Positions 8,389 to 18,494 of a stretch of DNA of 48,040 nt are shown one piece after another. The DNA is from Corynebacterium rhinophilum. Its GTDB lineage: Bacteria > Actinomycetota > Actinomycetes > Mycobacteriales > Mycobacteriaceae. The position numbers and the translations under genes are program-made. The stretch covers positions 1 to 48,040 of the forward strand of contig NZ_JASPHQ010000019.1 in the NCBI RefSeq assembly GCF_030227225.1, in the 5' to 3' direction. Each line of letters opens with the position of its first letter. Positions within the stretch are counted from its first letter, which is position 1. Below the pieces are notes generated by a model that saw only the letters and a program-made list of their open reading frames with translations, did no database searches and had not been told where the DNA came from.

Positions 8389-10290
8389 GTGAAGCAACGA
8401 CGTCGACTAGTTCCCACGAGGTCAACGTGGACCACACCCGTCATCGCGACGGTTTCCTCCATTGCCCTCGTCATGGCGGCCGCATTCGGCGGCCAGCAGG
8501 TCCTTAAAACCCAGGACTCCGGTTCTGGCGGACCCATCGAGGTTAAAAACGCCTCTGAAAACTTTAGCAACGCCGACTCCGTCGTCGTTGATGATCCCGC
8601 CGTGGCAGCGCAAGGCGATGGCGAGGGCCCGCGTGCCGTCAAGCACTTCCACCGCGACGAGGCGTTCAACATGTTCGCCGTGACCTGGGAGGGCAAGCGC
8701 GACGTGCACTCCTTCGTCCGCTCCAAGCAGGAGGACGGCTCCTGGAGCGAATGGTTCGATATGGATGCCATGAACTACGGCGATGGCAAGAACGGTACCG
8801 AGCTTATTTACGTGGGCGATACCAACGATGTGCAGGTATCCATGGCCAATGTGGACCTCGTAACCGGTTCCAACCTGGATGACGATGCTGAGTTGCCCGA
8901 TAAAGCAACCGGTGCTGCGGATGCCAACCGCGCCGCCGCGCAGCCCTATAACGTCGGCGATATCGCCCCAGTAGCTGATGAAAACAACACCGACCGCACC
9001 ACCGTGTCGGACCTGGATGCCGTCTTTATGGACGGCAATGCCCAAGAAGGCCAAGCCATCGAACCTACTGCCGCCACCGATGGCATGCCAAAGGTAGTGT
9101 CCCGCTCCGGATGGGGCGCCGATGAATCTAAGCGCTGCCAGCAGCCCACCTACGATGACGGCATCAAGGCGATGACGCTGCACCACACCGCGGGCTCCAA
9201 TAACTACACCCCGGCACAGGCCGCCGCGCAGGTTCGCGCTGCCTATGAATACCACGCTCAGAACCTGGGCTGGTGCGATATTGGATACAACGTGCTCGTG
9301 GATAAGTTCGGCACCATCTACGAGGGCCGCTACGGCGGTCTCGACAAGGCCGTCCAGGGCGCACACGTTGGTGGCTTCAACTCCCACAACTGGGGCATCT
9401 CCATGATTGGCAACTACGAAAATGAAGAACCGTCAGAAAAGATGCTGAACTCGGTGGCAGAAATTGCCGGGTGGAAGGCCGCGATCTCCGGCATCGATCC
9501 CACGGGCACCGCTACCCTGACCTCTGGTGGCTTTGGCGGATCCCGCTTTCCAGCCGGCGCGCAGGCTACGGTACCCGCATTCAGTGGACACAATGATTTC
9601 CACTACACCCAGTGCCCGGGTCGCTACACCACGCAGAACTGGCAGCAGATCCGCGATAACACCAAGCAGAAGTACAACGCGGTTAAGGCTGGCGGTAACT
9701 CTGCTGCAATGAACTGGGATAAGAAGTCGCCATCGAGTAACGGCGGTCATTCCACCCCGGGCGAGGCCACCTCCTCCATCGGCGGGGTGGACATTCCGGT
9801 ATCGACCATCCAGGCCTTGGCAGGCATCGCCGCCGCCGTATTCGGCGTCTTGGTTGCCAATGACCGCGTGGCACAGCCGGATGCTGATAAGAAGCTTGCC
9901 GGTGACCTGACCGCTGGCGATATTCCGAATATCGTCAACAAGGTTGTGCAGCTTTCTAATAACGAAGGCCTCAAAGAATCCTGGACCTCCGTCCTGAACG
10001 CCTTTGGTCCCGTCTTGGGTCTCGCCGTTGGCGGACCGGACACCACCGATTCCGGCAAGATTATGTACCAGCTCTTCAAAAACGGTGTGGTCCTCTCCTC
10101 CGAGGACTCCGAGGCAAAGGCCCTGACCGGAGAGATTGCCAAGAAGTGGGCGGAAGGCGATAACGCTTCCAAGCTCGGCCTGCCCACCACAAACGAGATG
10201 AAAGACGGCAAGGAAATCCGCGTTCAGTTCCAGGGCGGCGAGATTGTCTACAACATGGATACCGAAAAGGTAGACATTTACACCGACTAA
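8389..10290 (+). CDS. Secreted N-acetylmuramoyl-L-alanine amidase (PGRP/Amidase_2) with LGFP-like C-terminus
   Basis: 633 aa. It starts at GTG 8389 (VKQRRRLVPTRS), with an AGGGAGA site ~6 nt upstream; the frame is open back to 8335 without a better site. Residues ~18-38 are a hydrophobic signal or anchor segment. After a ~200-aa spacer comes a peptidoglycan-recognition amidase domain (~245-440): VSRSGWGADES, zinc His in TLHHTAGS, GYNVLVDKFGTIYEGR, and GHNDFHYTQCPG with the second His and the Cys ligand. The C-terminus has an LGFP-type repeat (KLGLPTTNEMKDG) that often binds the cell wall. It likely cleaves the stem peptide from muramic acid in the envelope. Confidence 0.9.
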   Translation: MKQRRRLVPTRSTWTTPVIATVSSIALVMAAAFGGQQVLKTQDSGSGGPIEVKNASENFSNADSVVVDDPAVAAQGDGEGPRAVKHFHRDEAFNMFAVTWEGKRDVHSFVRSKQEDGSWSEWFDMDAMNYGDGKNGTELIYVGDTNDVQVSMANVDLVTGSNLDDDAELPDKATGAADANRAAAQPYNVGDIAPVADENNTDRTTVSDLDAVFMDGNAQEGQAIEPTAATDGMPKVVSRSGWGADESKRCQQPTYDDGIKAMTLHHTAGSNNYTPAQAAAQVRAAYEYHAQNLGWCDIGYNVLVDKFGTIYEGRYGGLDKAVQGAHVGGFNSHNWGISMIGNYENEEPSEKMLNSVAEIAGWKAAISGIDPTGTATLTSGGFGGSRFPAGAQATVPAFSGHNDFHYTQCPGRYTTQNWQQIRDNTKQKYNAVKAGGNSAAMNWDKKSPSSNGGHSTPGEATSSIGGVDIPVSTIQALAGIAAAVFGVLVANDRVAQPDADKKLAGDLTAGDIPNIVNKVVQLSNNEGLKESWTSVLNAFGPVLGLAVGGPDTTDSGKIMYQLFKNGVVLSSEDSEAKALTGEIAKKWAEGDNASKLGLPTTNEMKDGKEIRVQFQGGEIVYNMDTEKVDIYTD

Positions 10291-10307
10291 CCTCCCCGTG
10301 GAGCGGG

Positions 10308-11138
10308 TTAGAACCAGCGCTCCAATACCTTTGCCACGCCCGCCTGGTGGTTGGCCACGGTGACCGCATCAGCGGCCGCCTTCACTGCCGGGAGGGCGTT
10401 TTCCATTGCCACCCCGCAGCCGGCCCAGGTGAGCATCTCAATATCGTTGGGCATATCCCCAAAAGCAATGGTCTCTTCCTGCGCTATCCCATGCTGGTTG
10501 GCCAACCACTCCACACCCCGGCGCTTGGTGACATTAGGGGCCGCGACCTCTAATACACCCTCCTGCATGGAATAAGTAATATGCGCCAGCTCCGGATCAA
10601 TATGGGGAGCAATCAAGTCGTAGAGTTCCGGTGCGGAATAATCCGTATTCCGGATAAGCAGCTTGACCACCGGCTGCGCCACCAGCTCGCCCACGCTGAC
10701 CACACCAAAGCCCTCAAAGAGGGCATTTTCGGAGTAGTGAGGGTCGACCACGAAGAGCTGATCGGGGGCATCGGCAAGCGAACCGCCCGCCCGCTCTGCG
10801 CCAAAGCCAACCGTGCCGAGGACGCGCTGCGCTACCGTCACCACCTCTTCTAGCGCGTCTGGATAAAGCTCCCGCGCCGATAGCACGCGGTCCTCTGCGG
10901 AATCATAGAGCACCGCCCCATTTGAGGTCACGCATACCGGGCGCACCGTAAGCTGCTCCAGGACCGGTTCTATCCAGCGAAAAGGCCTGCCGGTGGACAA
11001 AGCAAAATAAGCACCCTGCTGCACCGCCCGCGCCACTGCGTCGCGGTTGCGACGCGGGACGCGATGATTGCGGTCCAGCAGGGTGCCGTCAATATCACTC
11101 GCGATGAGCCGAGGGGCCCGGGTAGGGAAAGTATCCAT
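10308..11138 (-). CDS. HAD-superfamily Cof-type phosphatase
   Basis: 276 aa. HAD motif I is SDIDGTLLDRNHRVP (nucleophile Asp ~15), motif II is ALSTGRP, motif III is the Lys in VTKRRGVEWL, and motif IV is FGDMPNDIEML. The IIB (Cof) cap sits between motifs II and III. Such enzymes hydrolyse sugar phosphates or similar small phosphoesters. It lies 22 bp downstream of glpK in the same direction, so it is probably the last gene of the glycerol operon; a role on a glycerol-pathway phosphate is inference only. Confidence 0.88.
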   Translation of the reverse strand: MDTFPTRAPRLIASDIDGTLLDRNHRVPRRNRDAVARAVQQGAYFALSTGRPFRWIEPVLEQLTVRPVCVTSNGAVLYDSAEDRVLSARELYPDALEEVVTVAQRVLGTVGFGAERAGGSLADAPDQLFVVDPHYSENALFEGFGVVSVGELVAQPVVKLLIRNTDYSAPELYDLIAPHIDPELAHITYSMQEGVLEVAAPNVTKRRGVEWLANQHGIAQEETIAFGDMPNDIEMLTWAGCGVAMENALPAVKAAADAVTVANHQAGVAKVLERWF

Positions 11139-11160
11139 ACCCGCGAGTTTACTTCAGGAC

Positions 11161-12708
11161 TTAAAAGTCCAACTCATCCTCATCGGAGTCTTCCCAGTTC
11201 AAGGAACGCTTGATAGCGCGCTTCCATTCACCGTAGAGGTAATCCACCTCTTCTTGCTCCATCTTGGGCTTGAATACGGTGAGGTCACCGCGCTGGGTAT
11301 CCAGAATGCTGAGGTCTTCCCAGAAGCCATTGTCCAAACCGGCAGCGACAGCGGCGCCGGTCGCGGTGGTCTCAATGTTCTTCGGGCGGTGTACCTCCAC
11401 GCCCAAGATGTCAGCCTGGAACTGCATGAGCAGCTCGTTGGTGGTCATGCCACCATCCACGCGCAGCTCGGTGATTTCCACGCCGGAGTCCGCCACCATG
11501 GCATCTGCCACATCGCGGGTCTGGTAAGCGGTTGCCTCGAGGACGGCGCGAGCCAAGTGTCCACGGTTGGCAAAGCGGGTCAGGCCCACGATGACGCCGC
11601 GGGCATCGGAACGCCAGTGCGGGGCGAAGAGACCAGAGAATGCCGGGACGATGTAAACGCCGCCGTTATCCTTGGTCTCCCGCGCCAAGTTCTCGATGGC
11701 AGAGGAATTAGGAATGAGCTGCAGGTTATCGCGCAGCCACTGCACCAAGGAGCCACCCATAGACACGGAGCCTTCCAGGGCGTATACGGGGCGCTCGCCC
11801 TCGCGCTGGAAACAGACGGTGGTCAGCAGGCCGTTTTCAGAGAACTTCGGGGTGGTACCGGTGTTCAGCAGCAGGAAGAGGCCGGTGCCGTAGGTGTTCT
11901 TGGCCGAACCCGCGCGGAAGCAGCCTTGGCCGAACATAGCGGACTGCTGGTCACCCAGGATGGCGCGAATGGGAACGCCAGCGAGGGAACCGCGCTCGCG
12001 GACGGTGCGGAAATCACCCAGGGACGGGCGGATCTCCGGCAGCATGGACATCGGAATGCCCATTTCCTTACACAGCTCTTCGTCCCACTCCAGCTTTTCG
12101 ATGTCCATGAGGAGCGTACGCGAAGCGTTGGTCACGTCTGTTGCGTGCAGCGCTTCCTTGTCGCCGTCTCCCTCGGCACCGCCGGTCAGGTTCCACAGCA
12201 GCCAGGAGTCAATGGTGCCGAAGAGCAGGTCGCCCTTTTCGGCGCGCTCGCGGACGCCATCGACATTGTCGAGGATCCACTTAACCTTCGGGCCGGCAGG
12301 ATAGGAGTTGATCAGCAGGCCGGTGCGGCGGCGCCACTTATCTGGGCCCTCTTCACCAGCCAATTCCTTACAGATAGCGGAGGTGCGGGTGTCCTGCCAG
12401 ACGATGGCGTTGTAGACGGGCTCGCCAGTGTTCTTATCCCACACAACGGTGGTTTCGCGCTGGTTGGTGATACCGACGGAGTCGATATCTTCTACTGTTA
12501 TATCGCCATTGGCCAAAGCCTCCCCCACGGCGCGGCGGGTGTTGCTCCAGATCTCCTGCGGGTCGTGTTCTACCCAACCCTTTTCTGGGAAGATCTGCTC
12601 GTGCTCGAGCTGGCCCACGGATACCTGATCGCCATCGTGGTTGAAGATGATGCAGCGGGTTGACGTGGTTCCCTGGTCAATAGCTGCGACGTATTTCTTA
12701 TCACTCAT
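11161..12708 (-). CDS. glpK: Glycerol kinase
   Basis: 515 aa FGGY-family kinase that phosphorylates glycerol to sn-glycerol-3-phosphate. Visible are the ATPase-type phosphate loop [14 protein letters not shown], the substrate region [13 protein letters not shown] with [38 protein letters not shown], and the C-terminal [23 protein letters not shown] with [12 protein letters not shown]. Length is normal. Third gene of glpD-glpF-glpK with a 30-bp gap after glpF. Confidence 0.97.
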   Translation of the reverse strand: MSDKKYVAAIDQGTTSTRCIIFNHDGDQVSVGQLEHEQIFPEKGWVEHDPQEIWSNTRRAVGEALANGDITVEDIDSVGITNQRETTVVWDKNTGEPVYNAIVWQDTRTSAICKELAGEEGPDKWRRRTGLLINSYPAGPKVKWILDNVDGVRERAEKGDLLFGTIDSWLLWNLTGGAEGDGDKEALHATDVTNASRTLLMDIEKLEWDEELCKEMGIPMSMLPEIRPSLGDFRTVRERGSLAGVPIRAILGDQQSAMFGQGCFRAGSAKNTYGTGLFLLLNTGTTPKFSENGLLTTVCFQREGERPVYALEGSVSMGGSLVQWLRDNLQLIPNSSAIENLARETKDNGGVYIVPAFSGLFAPHWRSDARGVIVGLTRFANRGHLARAVLEATAYQTRDVADAMVADSGVEITELRVDGGMTTNELLMQFQADILGVEVHRPKNIETTATGAAVAAGLDNGFWEDLSILDTQRGDLTVFKPKMEQEEVDYLYGEWKRAIKRSLNWEDSDEDELDF

Positions 12709-12738
12709 GTGTCTAATTTCTCCTGTATAGGGGTTGGA

Positions 12739-13476
12739 TTAAAGCGCAATGGACAGTAGACCAACGGCGACGGCCGAAAGCAGCGGGCCAACAATCGGCA
12801 CCCAAGCATAGCCCCAGTTAGCGCTGCCCTTGTCCTTAATGGGCAGGACGAAGGCGTACATCAAGCGTGGACCCAAGTCACGGACTGGGTTGATGGCATA
12901 TCCCGTAGGCGTACCCAGGGACAGGCCGACGGCGACAACAACGAACGCCACACCGAAGTAGCTCAGCGGTCCCAGCTCGCCGCCGGCAGGGCCGAAGGCG
13001 ATGAACATCAACAATACGGTAGTAGCGATGAACTCGGTCACCGTATTCCAGCCATTGTGCGGGTGAGCGGGGGCCGTGAAGAAGATACCGGCGGTTTCAG
13101 AATTGGCCCCGGTGACATTGCCTTCTTCATCGTAGTTATTCGCATCGAAGAGCTGCTTGAATGCGGCCCAGGCCAGTAAGGCACCGAACATAGCGCCCAG
13201 GATTTGGCCCAGCGCGTAGAACGGAACCAAGTTCCATTCGAGCGAACCATTGAGTGCGAGCATGAGCGTTACCGCAGGGTTCAAGTGACCGCCGGAGGGG
13301 TCGGCGACGCTGGCGCCGACGAAGACGCCCATGCCCCAGCCCAAGGCAATAACAATCCAGTCGGAGCCACGAGCGCCCGAGGTGCGGAGGTTTACCAGCG
13401 CGCACACGCCATTACCAAGAAGCAGCAGCAGCGTGGTGCCGATAAACTCCCACAAAAATGCATCAGATCCAGCCAT
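12739..13476 (-). CDS. glpF: Glycerol uptake facilitator (aquaglyceroporin, MIP family)
   Basis: 245 aa with six membrane spans. The first pore motif is canonical (GGHLNPAVTL). The second reads INPVRDLGPR, so NPA is replaced by NPV while the aquaglyceroporin Asp and Arg (RDLGPR) are kept. An insertion between spans 3 and 4 (FDANNYDEEGNVTGAN..) resembles the extracellular loop of glycerol facilitators. Passive entry of glycerol is then trapped by GlpK. Twelve bp separate it from glpD upstream. Confidence 0.93.
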   Translation of the reverse strand: MAGSDAFLWEFIGTTLLLLLGNGVCALVNLRTSGARGSDWIVIALGWGMGVFVGASVADPSGGHLNPAVTLMLALNGSLEWNLVPFYALGQILGAMFGALLAWAAFKQLFDANNYDEEGNVTGANSETAGIFFTAPAHPHNGWNTVTEFIATTVLLMFIAFGPAGGELGPLSYFGVAFVVVAVGLSLGTPTGYAINPVRDLGPRLMYAFVLPIKDKGSANWGYAWVPIVGPLLSAVAVGLLSIAL

Positions 13477-13488
13477 AAGTGTCTCCCC

Positions 13489-15213
13489 TTATCCTTGAGT
13501 CTCGGTCGGACGAGCGGAGCCAGCGCGGACCAGAATGTCGTTAGCTTCGCGGTCAGTTACAGCTGCCTCAGCGGCCAGCTCTGCCTCGGTGTGCTTGGTG
13601 AAGGTATCCACCTCGAGCTGCTTGTCTTCCTCGCTCCAATCCAGCAGCGGAGCAACGAAGTCCGCAACAGCGGGAGCTGCGTTGACGCCACGGTCACCGA
13701 ATTCGATGGCAACGCGGAGGCGACGGGTCAAGATATCGTCCAAGTGCAGCGCGCCCTCATGGGTGACGGCGTAGCGCACCTCAGCCCAGAGGTAGGTCTC
13801 TGCGCCAAGAACGGGATCGAGCAAGGACTCGTCATCCTGCGCAGGAGCCAGAACCTCACCCAAAAGCGAACCGTAGCGGCCGAGCAAGTGCTCGATGAAG
13901 TCCTCGCTCAGGTTGTAGCGGCGGGCCAAGGTAGGAATCTGGTTGGCCAGTGCGTGGTAGCCGGCAGCACCCAGGATCGGGGTGTGCTCGGTGATGGATT
14001 CCGGCACCTTGCCGCCGAGTTCTTCCACGGCCAGGTCAACTGCATCCTTACCGATGACGCGGTAGGTGGTGTACTTACCACCGGCAACGGAAACCATACC
14101 CGGAGCTACGCGAGCCACGGCGTGGTTGCGGGACAGGTTGGTGGTGGAATCGGACTTACCGGATAGCAGCGGGCGCAGGCCGGAGTAGACACCGACGATG
14201 TCATCACGGGTGATCTGGCGGCGCACGCGCTGGTTGACCTCATCCAGGATGTAGTCAATATCCGCCTTGGTGGGGGCGGGATCCGGCAGGGATAGGCCCT
14301 TTTCCCAGTCGGTATCGGTGGTACCGATGATCCAGTAATCGCCCCATGGAATGACGAAGAGGACGGACTTTTCGGTCACGAAGCACAGTGCTGCTTCTGC
14401 ATCCAGGGCATCCTTTGGCACGACGATGTGCACGCCCTTGGAAGCGTGAACGGTGAACTTGCCTTCCACACCGGCCAGCTCCTGGATCTTGTCGTTCCAG
14501 ACGCCGGTGGCATTGATGAAGACCTTACCGCGCACGGTGGTCTCGCGGCCGGTGGCGGTATCACGGACCTTAGCGCCAACGACGCGGCCGCCGCGGTCCT
14601 TGTCAAAGCCGATAACTTCGGTATTGGTGCGCACATCGGCGCCGTACTCAGCGGCGCTGCGCAGCACGGTCATGGTGTGACGGGCATCGTCCACCAGGGT
14701 GTCGTAGTAGCGCACACCGCCGACGATGGCGTCTTCCTTCAGACCCGGGGTGACCTTAAGGGCGCCCTTGCGGGTGAGGTGCTTTTGCATCGGCACGCTC
14801 TTTGCGCCACCCATGAGGTCATAAAGGGTAAAGCCACCGAACATCATGACGCGTTCCCATACGTGGTGGGTGAGCGGGAAGATGAACTTCAGCGGCTTGA
14901 CTAGGTGGGGAGCCAACGTAGACATGTTGAGCTCGCGTTCCTTCAGGGACTCTGCCACGAGGCGGAAGTCAAACATTGCAAGGTAGCGCAGGCCACCATG
15001 GAACATCTTGGAAGAGCGGGAAGAGGTACCTGCGGCGAAGTCGCGGGACTCCAGCACTGCGGTCTTCAAACCGCGGGTCGCTGCATCCAGTGCCGCGCCG
15101 GCACCTACGGAGCCACCACCGATGATGACCACATCGTAGTCCTCATCCGCGTAGCCATTCCACACATTTTCAAAATATTCGGGGTTAAAGGATTGATTGC
15201 TTTGCTGGGTCAT
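13489..15213 (-). CDS. glpD: FAD-dependent glycerol-3-phosphate dehydrogenase
   Basis: About 574 aa membrane-associated dehydrogenase that oxidises glycerol-3-phosphate to dihydroxyacetone phosphate and feeds the quinone pool. N-terminal FAD fold DVVIIGGGSVGAGAALDAATRG, then SRDFAAGTSSRSSKMFHGGLRYL, typical of GlpD. ATG codons exist at 15225 and 15213; the GGAAGGAG site touches the first and lies 12 nt from the second, so the start is uncertain by four codons. First gene of the glpD-glpF-glpK-HAD run. The ~290 bp upstream hold its promoter and the terminator of the opposite neighbour. Confidence 0.96.
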   Translation of the reverse strand: MTQQSNQSFNPEYFENVWNGYADEDYDVVIIGGGSVGAGAALDAATRGLKTAVLESRDFAAGTSSRSSKMFHGGLRYLAMFDFRLVAESLKERELNMSTLAPHLVKPLKFIFPLTHHVWERVMMFGGFTLYDLMGGAKSVPMQKHLTRKGALKVTPGLKEDAIVGGVRYYDTLVDDARHTMTVLRSAAEYGADVRTNTEVIGFDKDRGGRVVGAKVRDTATGRETTVRGKVFINATGVWNDKIQELAGVEGKFTVHASKGVHIVVPKDALDAEAALCFVTEKSVLFVIPWGDYWIIGTTDTDWEKGLSLPDPAPTKADIDYILDEVNQRVRRQITRDDIVGVYSGLRPLLSGKSDSTTNLSRNHAVARVAPGMVSVAGGKYTTYRVIGKDAVDLAVEELGGKVPESITEHTPILGAAGYHALANQIPTLARRYNLSEDFIEHLLGRYGSLLGEVLAPAQDDESLLDPVLGAETYLWAEVRYAVTHEGALHLDDILTRRLRVAIEFGDRGVNAAPAVADFVAPLLDWSEEDKQLEVDTFTKHTEAELAAEAAVTDREANDILVRAGSARPTETQG

Positions 15214-15461
15214 TAGAGACCGCATCTCCTTCCTTGGTGCTCATGTGTGCTTGCTCCGACAAACAATGAATGAGATGGCGTAAGCACAGCTAAAAGCAAG
15301 TTTTGGATGATTCATGATGGCGACTATTGCACTCTAAAAAGAAGAGCCAATATCTCCTATCTCCTATGCTAGAGGTCACCGGGTAAACATTCACTAGAGG
15401 TTTCTCACACGTAACTTCCGGCCCCGTAAGCAGTCAATTTCCGCCCTTTGCTTAGTCATTC

Positions 15462-15491
15462 AAAAAGAAACCCACCCCCTCGCGGGGGTGG
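15462..15491 (-). terminator. Terminator of the acyltransferase gene
   Basis: CCACCCCC (15472-15479) pairs with GGGGGTGG (15484-15491) around a 4-nt loop; on the minus strand it is followed by a run rich in T (complement of AAAAAGAAA, 15462-15470). It sits 23 bp after the stop at 15514. The remainder of 15214-15513 shows no gene. Confidence 0.8.
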
Positions 15492-15513
15492 CAACGTCAA
15501 CGTTTGCACGCGG

Positions 15514-17145
15514 CTAATCTTTTTGTAGCCGGGCCATCGCTTCCAGAACCTCGGACATACCTGCGCGCTCGGCGGAATAGGTCACTGCCTGCGCCTCCTT
15601 GACCACCTCGATGGGTGCGGTCTCTAGGGCAACGACCGGGATGTGATTCAAAAATTCTTCATCCCCTGGCTCATTACCAAAGATCAATGTCTCGCTCGGC
15701 TTGGCGTCCAAATCATCTAGGATGCAGTCCACGCCGGCGGCGGCCGTGGCCGAGGTGACCTTCATCGCTTCCTTGTCCACCAGCGGCTTTTCGGCCTGTT
15801 CATCAAGCTGGATATGCCACACCGCCTGCGGGACATCGAGATCCGCATCGCACGACACCACGATGAGTACCTCCGCCGCGGGGTAGATGCCTTCTAGCGC
15901 CGCCTTCAACCGCGGGGTCAGGGCACCATCTTCCCAGTTCAGCGTGCTTTGATGCGCCACTACTACGCGCGGGATGTCAGAAAACTGGGCCTTGAGCCGG
16001 TGCGGCAGACGGGAAACGATCAGGCGCGATTGGGTCGCCGCGGCGAGCAATCCTTGCTCTACCACGGATCCTTCCCAGATCTCCTTACTGCTTGCGGCAA
16101 TTGAGGCCTGGGCCTGCGCCACATCGGTCTTCAATTGCGCCATGACATCGGCGACCTTATCCCTGCCTTCATCCAAGCCACGGGTCGCCTCTTCCACCAC
16201 GGCATTGAGATTGGTTTTGACCCACTCCAAGGTATCGGCCGCGATGTGCTTCTTTTCCTGTGCCTCGTCGCCTTCGTGTATTTCCTGGGCTTCCTTGCCT
16301 TTGGCAGAGGCCATGTGGTTGCGCACGAGTTCAACGGAGGAAACAGAAACGCGCTCTTTGAGTCCTACCAAGTCATCGCGCAAACGACGCACCCGGTGCC
16401 GCTCCGTTTCCACCTCCGCATCGCGCGCCTCGGCCTCTTCCAGCGTCGGGGCGGAACCGCCCTTGCGCGCGGGCACCCAATATTCGCCGGCGGGCATGGG
16501 TCCGAACTCCGCCTCGTAATCCTCCCAGAGTCCCTCCAGGGCCTCCTGCATGCGGCGGCGGATTTCTGCGGTATCGGCTTCTGGATCCCCGGTGGGATAA
16601 TACGGCTCGAGCGCGGCGATAAAGACCGGAGTCTTTGTGCGTCCCAAGTTCTTCTTGTGGCCCTTTGTCCACAGGCGCTGCGAACCAAATATCACCTGCG
16701 GTACAACCGGCACGCCGGCTTCAAAAGCGATGCGGGATGCGCCGGTTTTCATGCTGCGGATTTCAAAGCTGCGGGAAATCGTGCCTTCAGAAAAGACACC
16801 GACGAGCTCGCCGGCTTCGGCAAGCTCCACCGCCTTGCGCAAGGACTCTTTGCCATCGATGCGATCTACCGGCACGTGCCCCATGGCACGCAGCAGGGCG
16901 CCCACGCCCGGGGCACTAAAGATGCTGGCCTTAGCCAGAAAACGCACTAGACGCTTTTTGCGATAGGCAATGAACGCACCGAAGAGAAAATCCATATACC
17001 CGGTGTGATTGCACACGAGGACGGCGCCGCCGTCATCGGGAATATTTTCTTCCCCCGACAGACGCATCTGCAGGCCTTGGGCCAAGGTGAGGCCGCGCCC
17101 AATGTGGGTGATCTGGCGGTACAAGAAATTCGTCGCAGCGTTCAT
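15514..17145 (-). CDS. PlsC-type acyltransferase fused to a degenerate HAD-like C-terminal domain
   Basis: 543 aa. Residues ~20-230 are a lysophospholipid acyltransferase: the HX4D motif NHTGYMD, VGVFSEGTISRS (block III) and a VVPQVIFGSQRLW block. Residues ~240-350 are charged and helical. The C-terminal ~130 residues look HAD-like: LIFGNEPGDEEFLNHIP corresponds to motif IV and the ending resembles Cof proteins, but the opening HQSTLNWEDGALTP lacks the DxD nucleophile pair. So this domain is probably not catalytic. It may make phosphatidic acid at the membrane. Located 27 bp after serS in the same direction. Confidence 0.8.
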   Translation of the reverse strand: MNAATNFLYRQITHIGRGLTLAQGLQMRLSGEENIPDDGGAVLVCNHTGYMDFLFGAFIAYRKKRLVRFLAKASIFSAPGVGALLRAMGHVPVDRIDGKESLRKAVELAEAGELVGVFSEGTISRSFEIRSMKTGASRIAFEAGVPVVPQVIFGSQRLWTKGHKKNLGRTKTPVFIAALEPYYPTGDPEADTAEIRRRMQEALEGLWEDYEAEFGPMPAGEYWVPARKGGSAPTLEEAEARDAEVETERHRVRRLRDDLVGLKERVSVSSVELVRNHMASAKGKEAQEIHEGDEAQEKKHIAADTLEWVKTNLNAVVEEATRGLDEGRDKVADVMAQLKTDVAQAQASIAASSKEIWEGSVVEQGLLAAATQSRLIVSRLPHRLKAQFSDIPRVVVAHQSTLNWEDGALTPRLKAALEGIYPAAEVLIVVSCDADLDVPQAVWHIQLDEQAEKPLVDKEAMKVTSATAAAGVDCILDDLDAKPSETLIFGNEPGDEEFLNHIPVVALETAPIEVVKEAQAVTYSAERAGMSEVLEAMARLQKD

Positions 17146-17172
17146 GGTGCTCCTTTGGGTTTGCTCCGCAGG

Positions 17173-18429
17173 CTACTGCGGCGTGAGAACATCCTTGCCC
17201 ACGAATGGGCGCAGGGCCTCTGGAACAACGACGGAGCCATCGGCTTGTTGGTGGTTTTCCAAAATCGCCACGATCCAACGGGTGGTGGCCAGGGTACCGT
17301 TCAAAGTGGCGGCTACCTGCGTTTTCCCGTTCTCATCGCGGTAACGGGTAGATAGGCGGCGGGCCTGGAAGGTCGTGCAATTGGAGGTAGAGGTCAGCTC
17401 GCGGTAGGTGCCCTGGGTTGGCACCCACGCCTCGTTGTCGAATTTGCGGGCAGCAGAAGAGCCCAAGTCACCGCCGGCGATATCGATGGTGCGGTACGGC
17501 AATTCCATCGCAGCCAGCATTTCCTTTTCCATAGCGAGGAGCTTTTGGTGCATGTCCTCGGCATCTTCCGGCTTGCAGTAGACAAACATTTCTAGCTTGT
17601 CGAATTGGTGCACGCGCAGGATGCCGCGGGTGTCCTTGCCGTGGGAACCGGCCTCACGGCGGAAGCAGGAGGACCAGCCCGCGTATTGCAGGGGGCCATT
17701 GGACAGATCGATGATCTCATCCTTGTGGTAGCCGGCCAAGGCTACCTCGGAGGTGCCCACGAGGTAGCGATCATCGGCCGGGAGGTAGTAGATCTCATCG
17801 GAGTGCTGGCCCAAAAAGCCCGTTCCGGCCATGATCTCTGGGCGCACCAGAACCGGCGGGATCATCAGCTGGAAGCCGGCTTCCCGTGCCTTCTGCGCCG
17901 CCAACATCAGCATGCCGAGCTGCAAAAAGGCGCCATCGCCGGTGAGGTAGTAGAAGCGAGCACCGCCGACCTTCGCACCGCGCTTGACGTCAATGAGCCC
18001 CAGGGACTCGCCGAGCTCAAGGTGGTCCTTTGGCTCGAAATCGAAGTGCGGGATCTCGCCTACTTCTTCAACGAGAACAAAGTCATCTTCGCCGCCGGCG
18101 GGCGCGCCTTCGACGACATTATCGATCTTGTACTGCAGCTCTTCCACCGTGGCCTCAGCCGCGGACCGAGCCTCTTCTGCCTCTTTTACCTTGGCTTTCA
18201 GCTCATCTGCGCCTTCCAGCAACGCTGGGCGCTCATCTGGGGAGGCCTGACCAATCTTCTTACCCAGGGATTTCTGCTGGGAACGCACCTCGTCTGCCTT
18301 CTGGATGGCAGAGCGACGCTTCTCATCGGCTGCGAGGAGCTGATCCACGAGCGAGGGGTCTTCCCCACGGGTGACCTGAGAGGCGCGGACAACGTCTGGG
18401 TTTTCACGGAGTAGCTTGAGATCAATCAC
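17173..18429 (-). CDS. serS: Seryl-tRNA synthetase
   Basis: 418 aa class II synthetase. The N-terminal tRNA-binding coiled coil spans ~25-110 ([20 protein letters not shown]...). The catalytic core carries [15 protein letters not shown], motif 2 around [24 protein letters not shown], and motif 3 near [16 protein letters not shown] with [16 protein letters not shown]. The start is GTG 18427-18429 ([12 protein letters not shown]), divergent from the GntR gene with only 65 bp between. Essential for charging tRNA-Ser and tRNA-Sec if present. Confidence 0.97.
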   Translation of the reverse strand: MIDLKLLRENPDVVRASQVTRGEDPSLVDQLLAADEKRRSAIQKADEVRSQQKSLGKKIGQASPDERPALLEGADELKAKVKEAEEARSAAEATVEELQYKIDNVVEGAPAGGEDDFVLVEEVGEIPHFDFEPKDHLELGESLGLIDVKRGAKVGGARFYYLTGDGAFLQLGMLMLAAQKAREAGFQLMIPPVLVRPEIMAGTGFLGQHSDEIYYLPADDRYLVGTSEVALAGYHKDEIIDLSNGPLQYAGWSSCFRREAGSHGKDTRGILRVHQFDKLEMFVYCKPEDAEDMHQKLLAMEKEMLAAMELPYRTIDIAGGDLGSSAARKFDNEAWVPTQGTYRELTSTSNCTTFQARRLSTRYRDENGKTQVAATLNGTLATTRWIVAILENHQQADGSVVVPEALRPFVGKDVLTPQ

Positions 18430-18494
18430 GGAACTGATTCTAGCGCACTGCCTTTGCCTTGCCGTGGTAATAACCAGCGAATTATTATGGAATC

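Noticed and set aside
11068..12663. 531-codon plus-strand ORF
   Set aside because: It is antisense to glpK, whose full set of FGGY kinase motifs is on the minus strand; the plus-strand translation matches no family and is a GC-rich shadow.
16135..16950. 271-codon plus-strand ORF
   Set aside because: Antisense shadow of the PlsC-HAD gene with no domain or ribosome-binding site.
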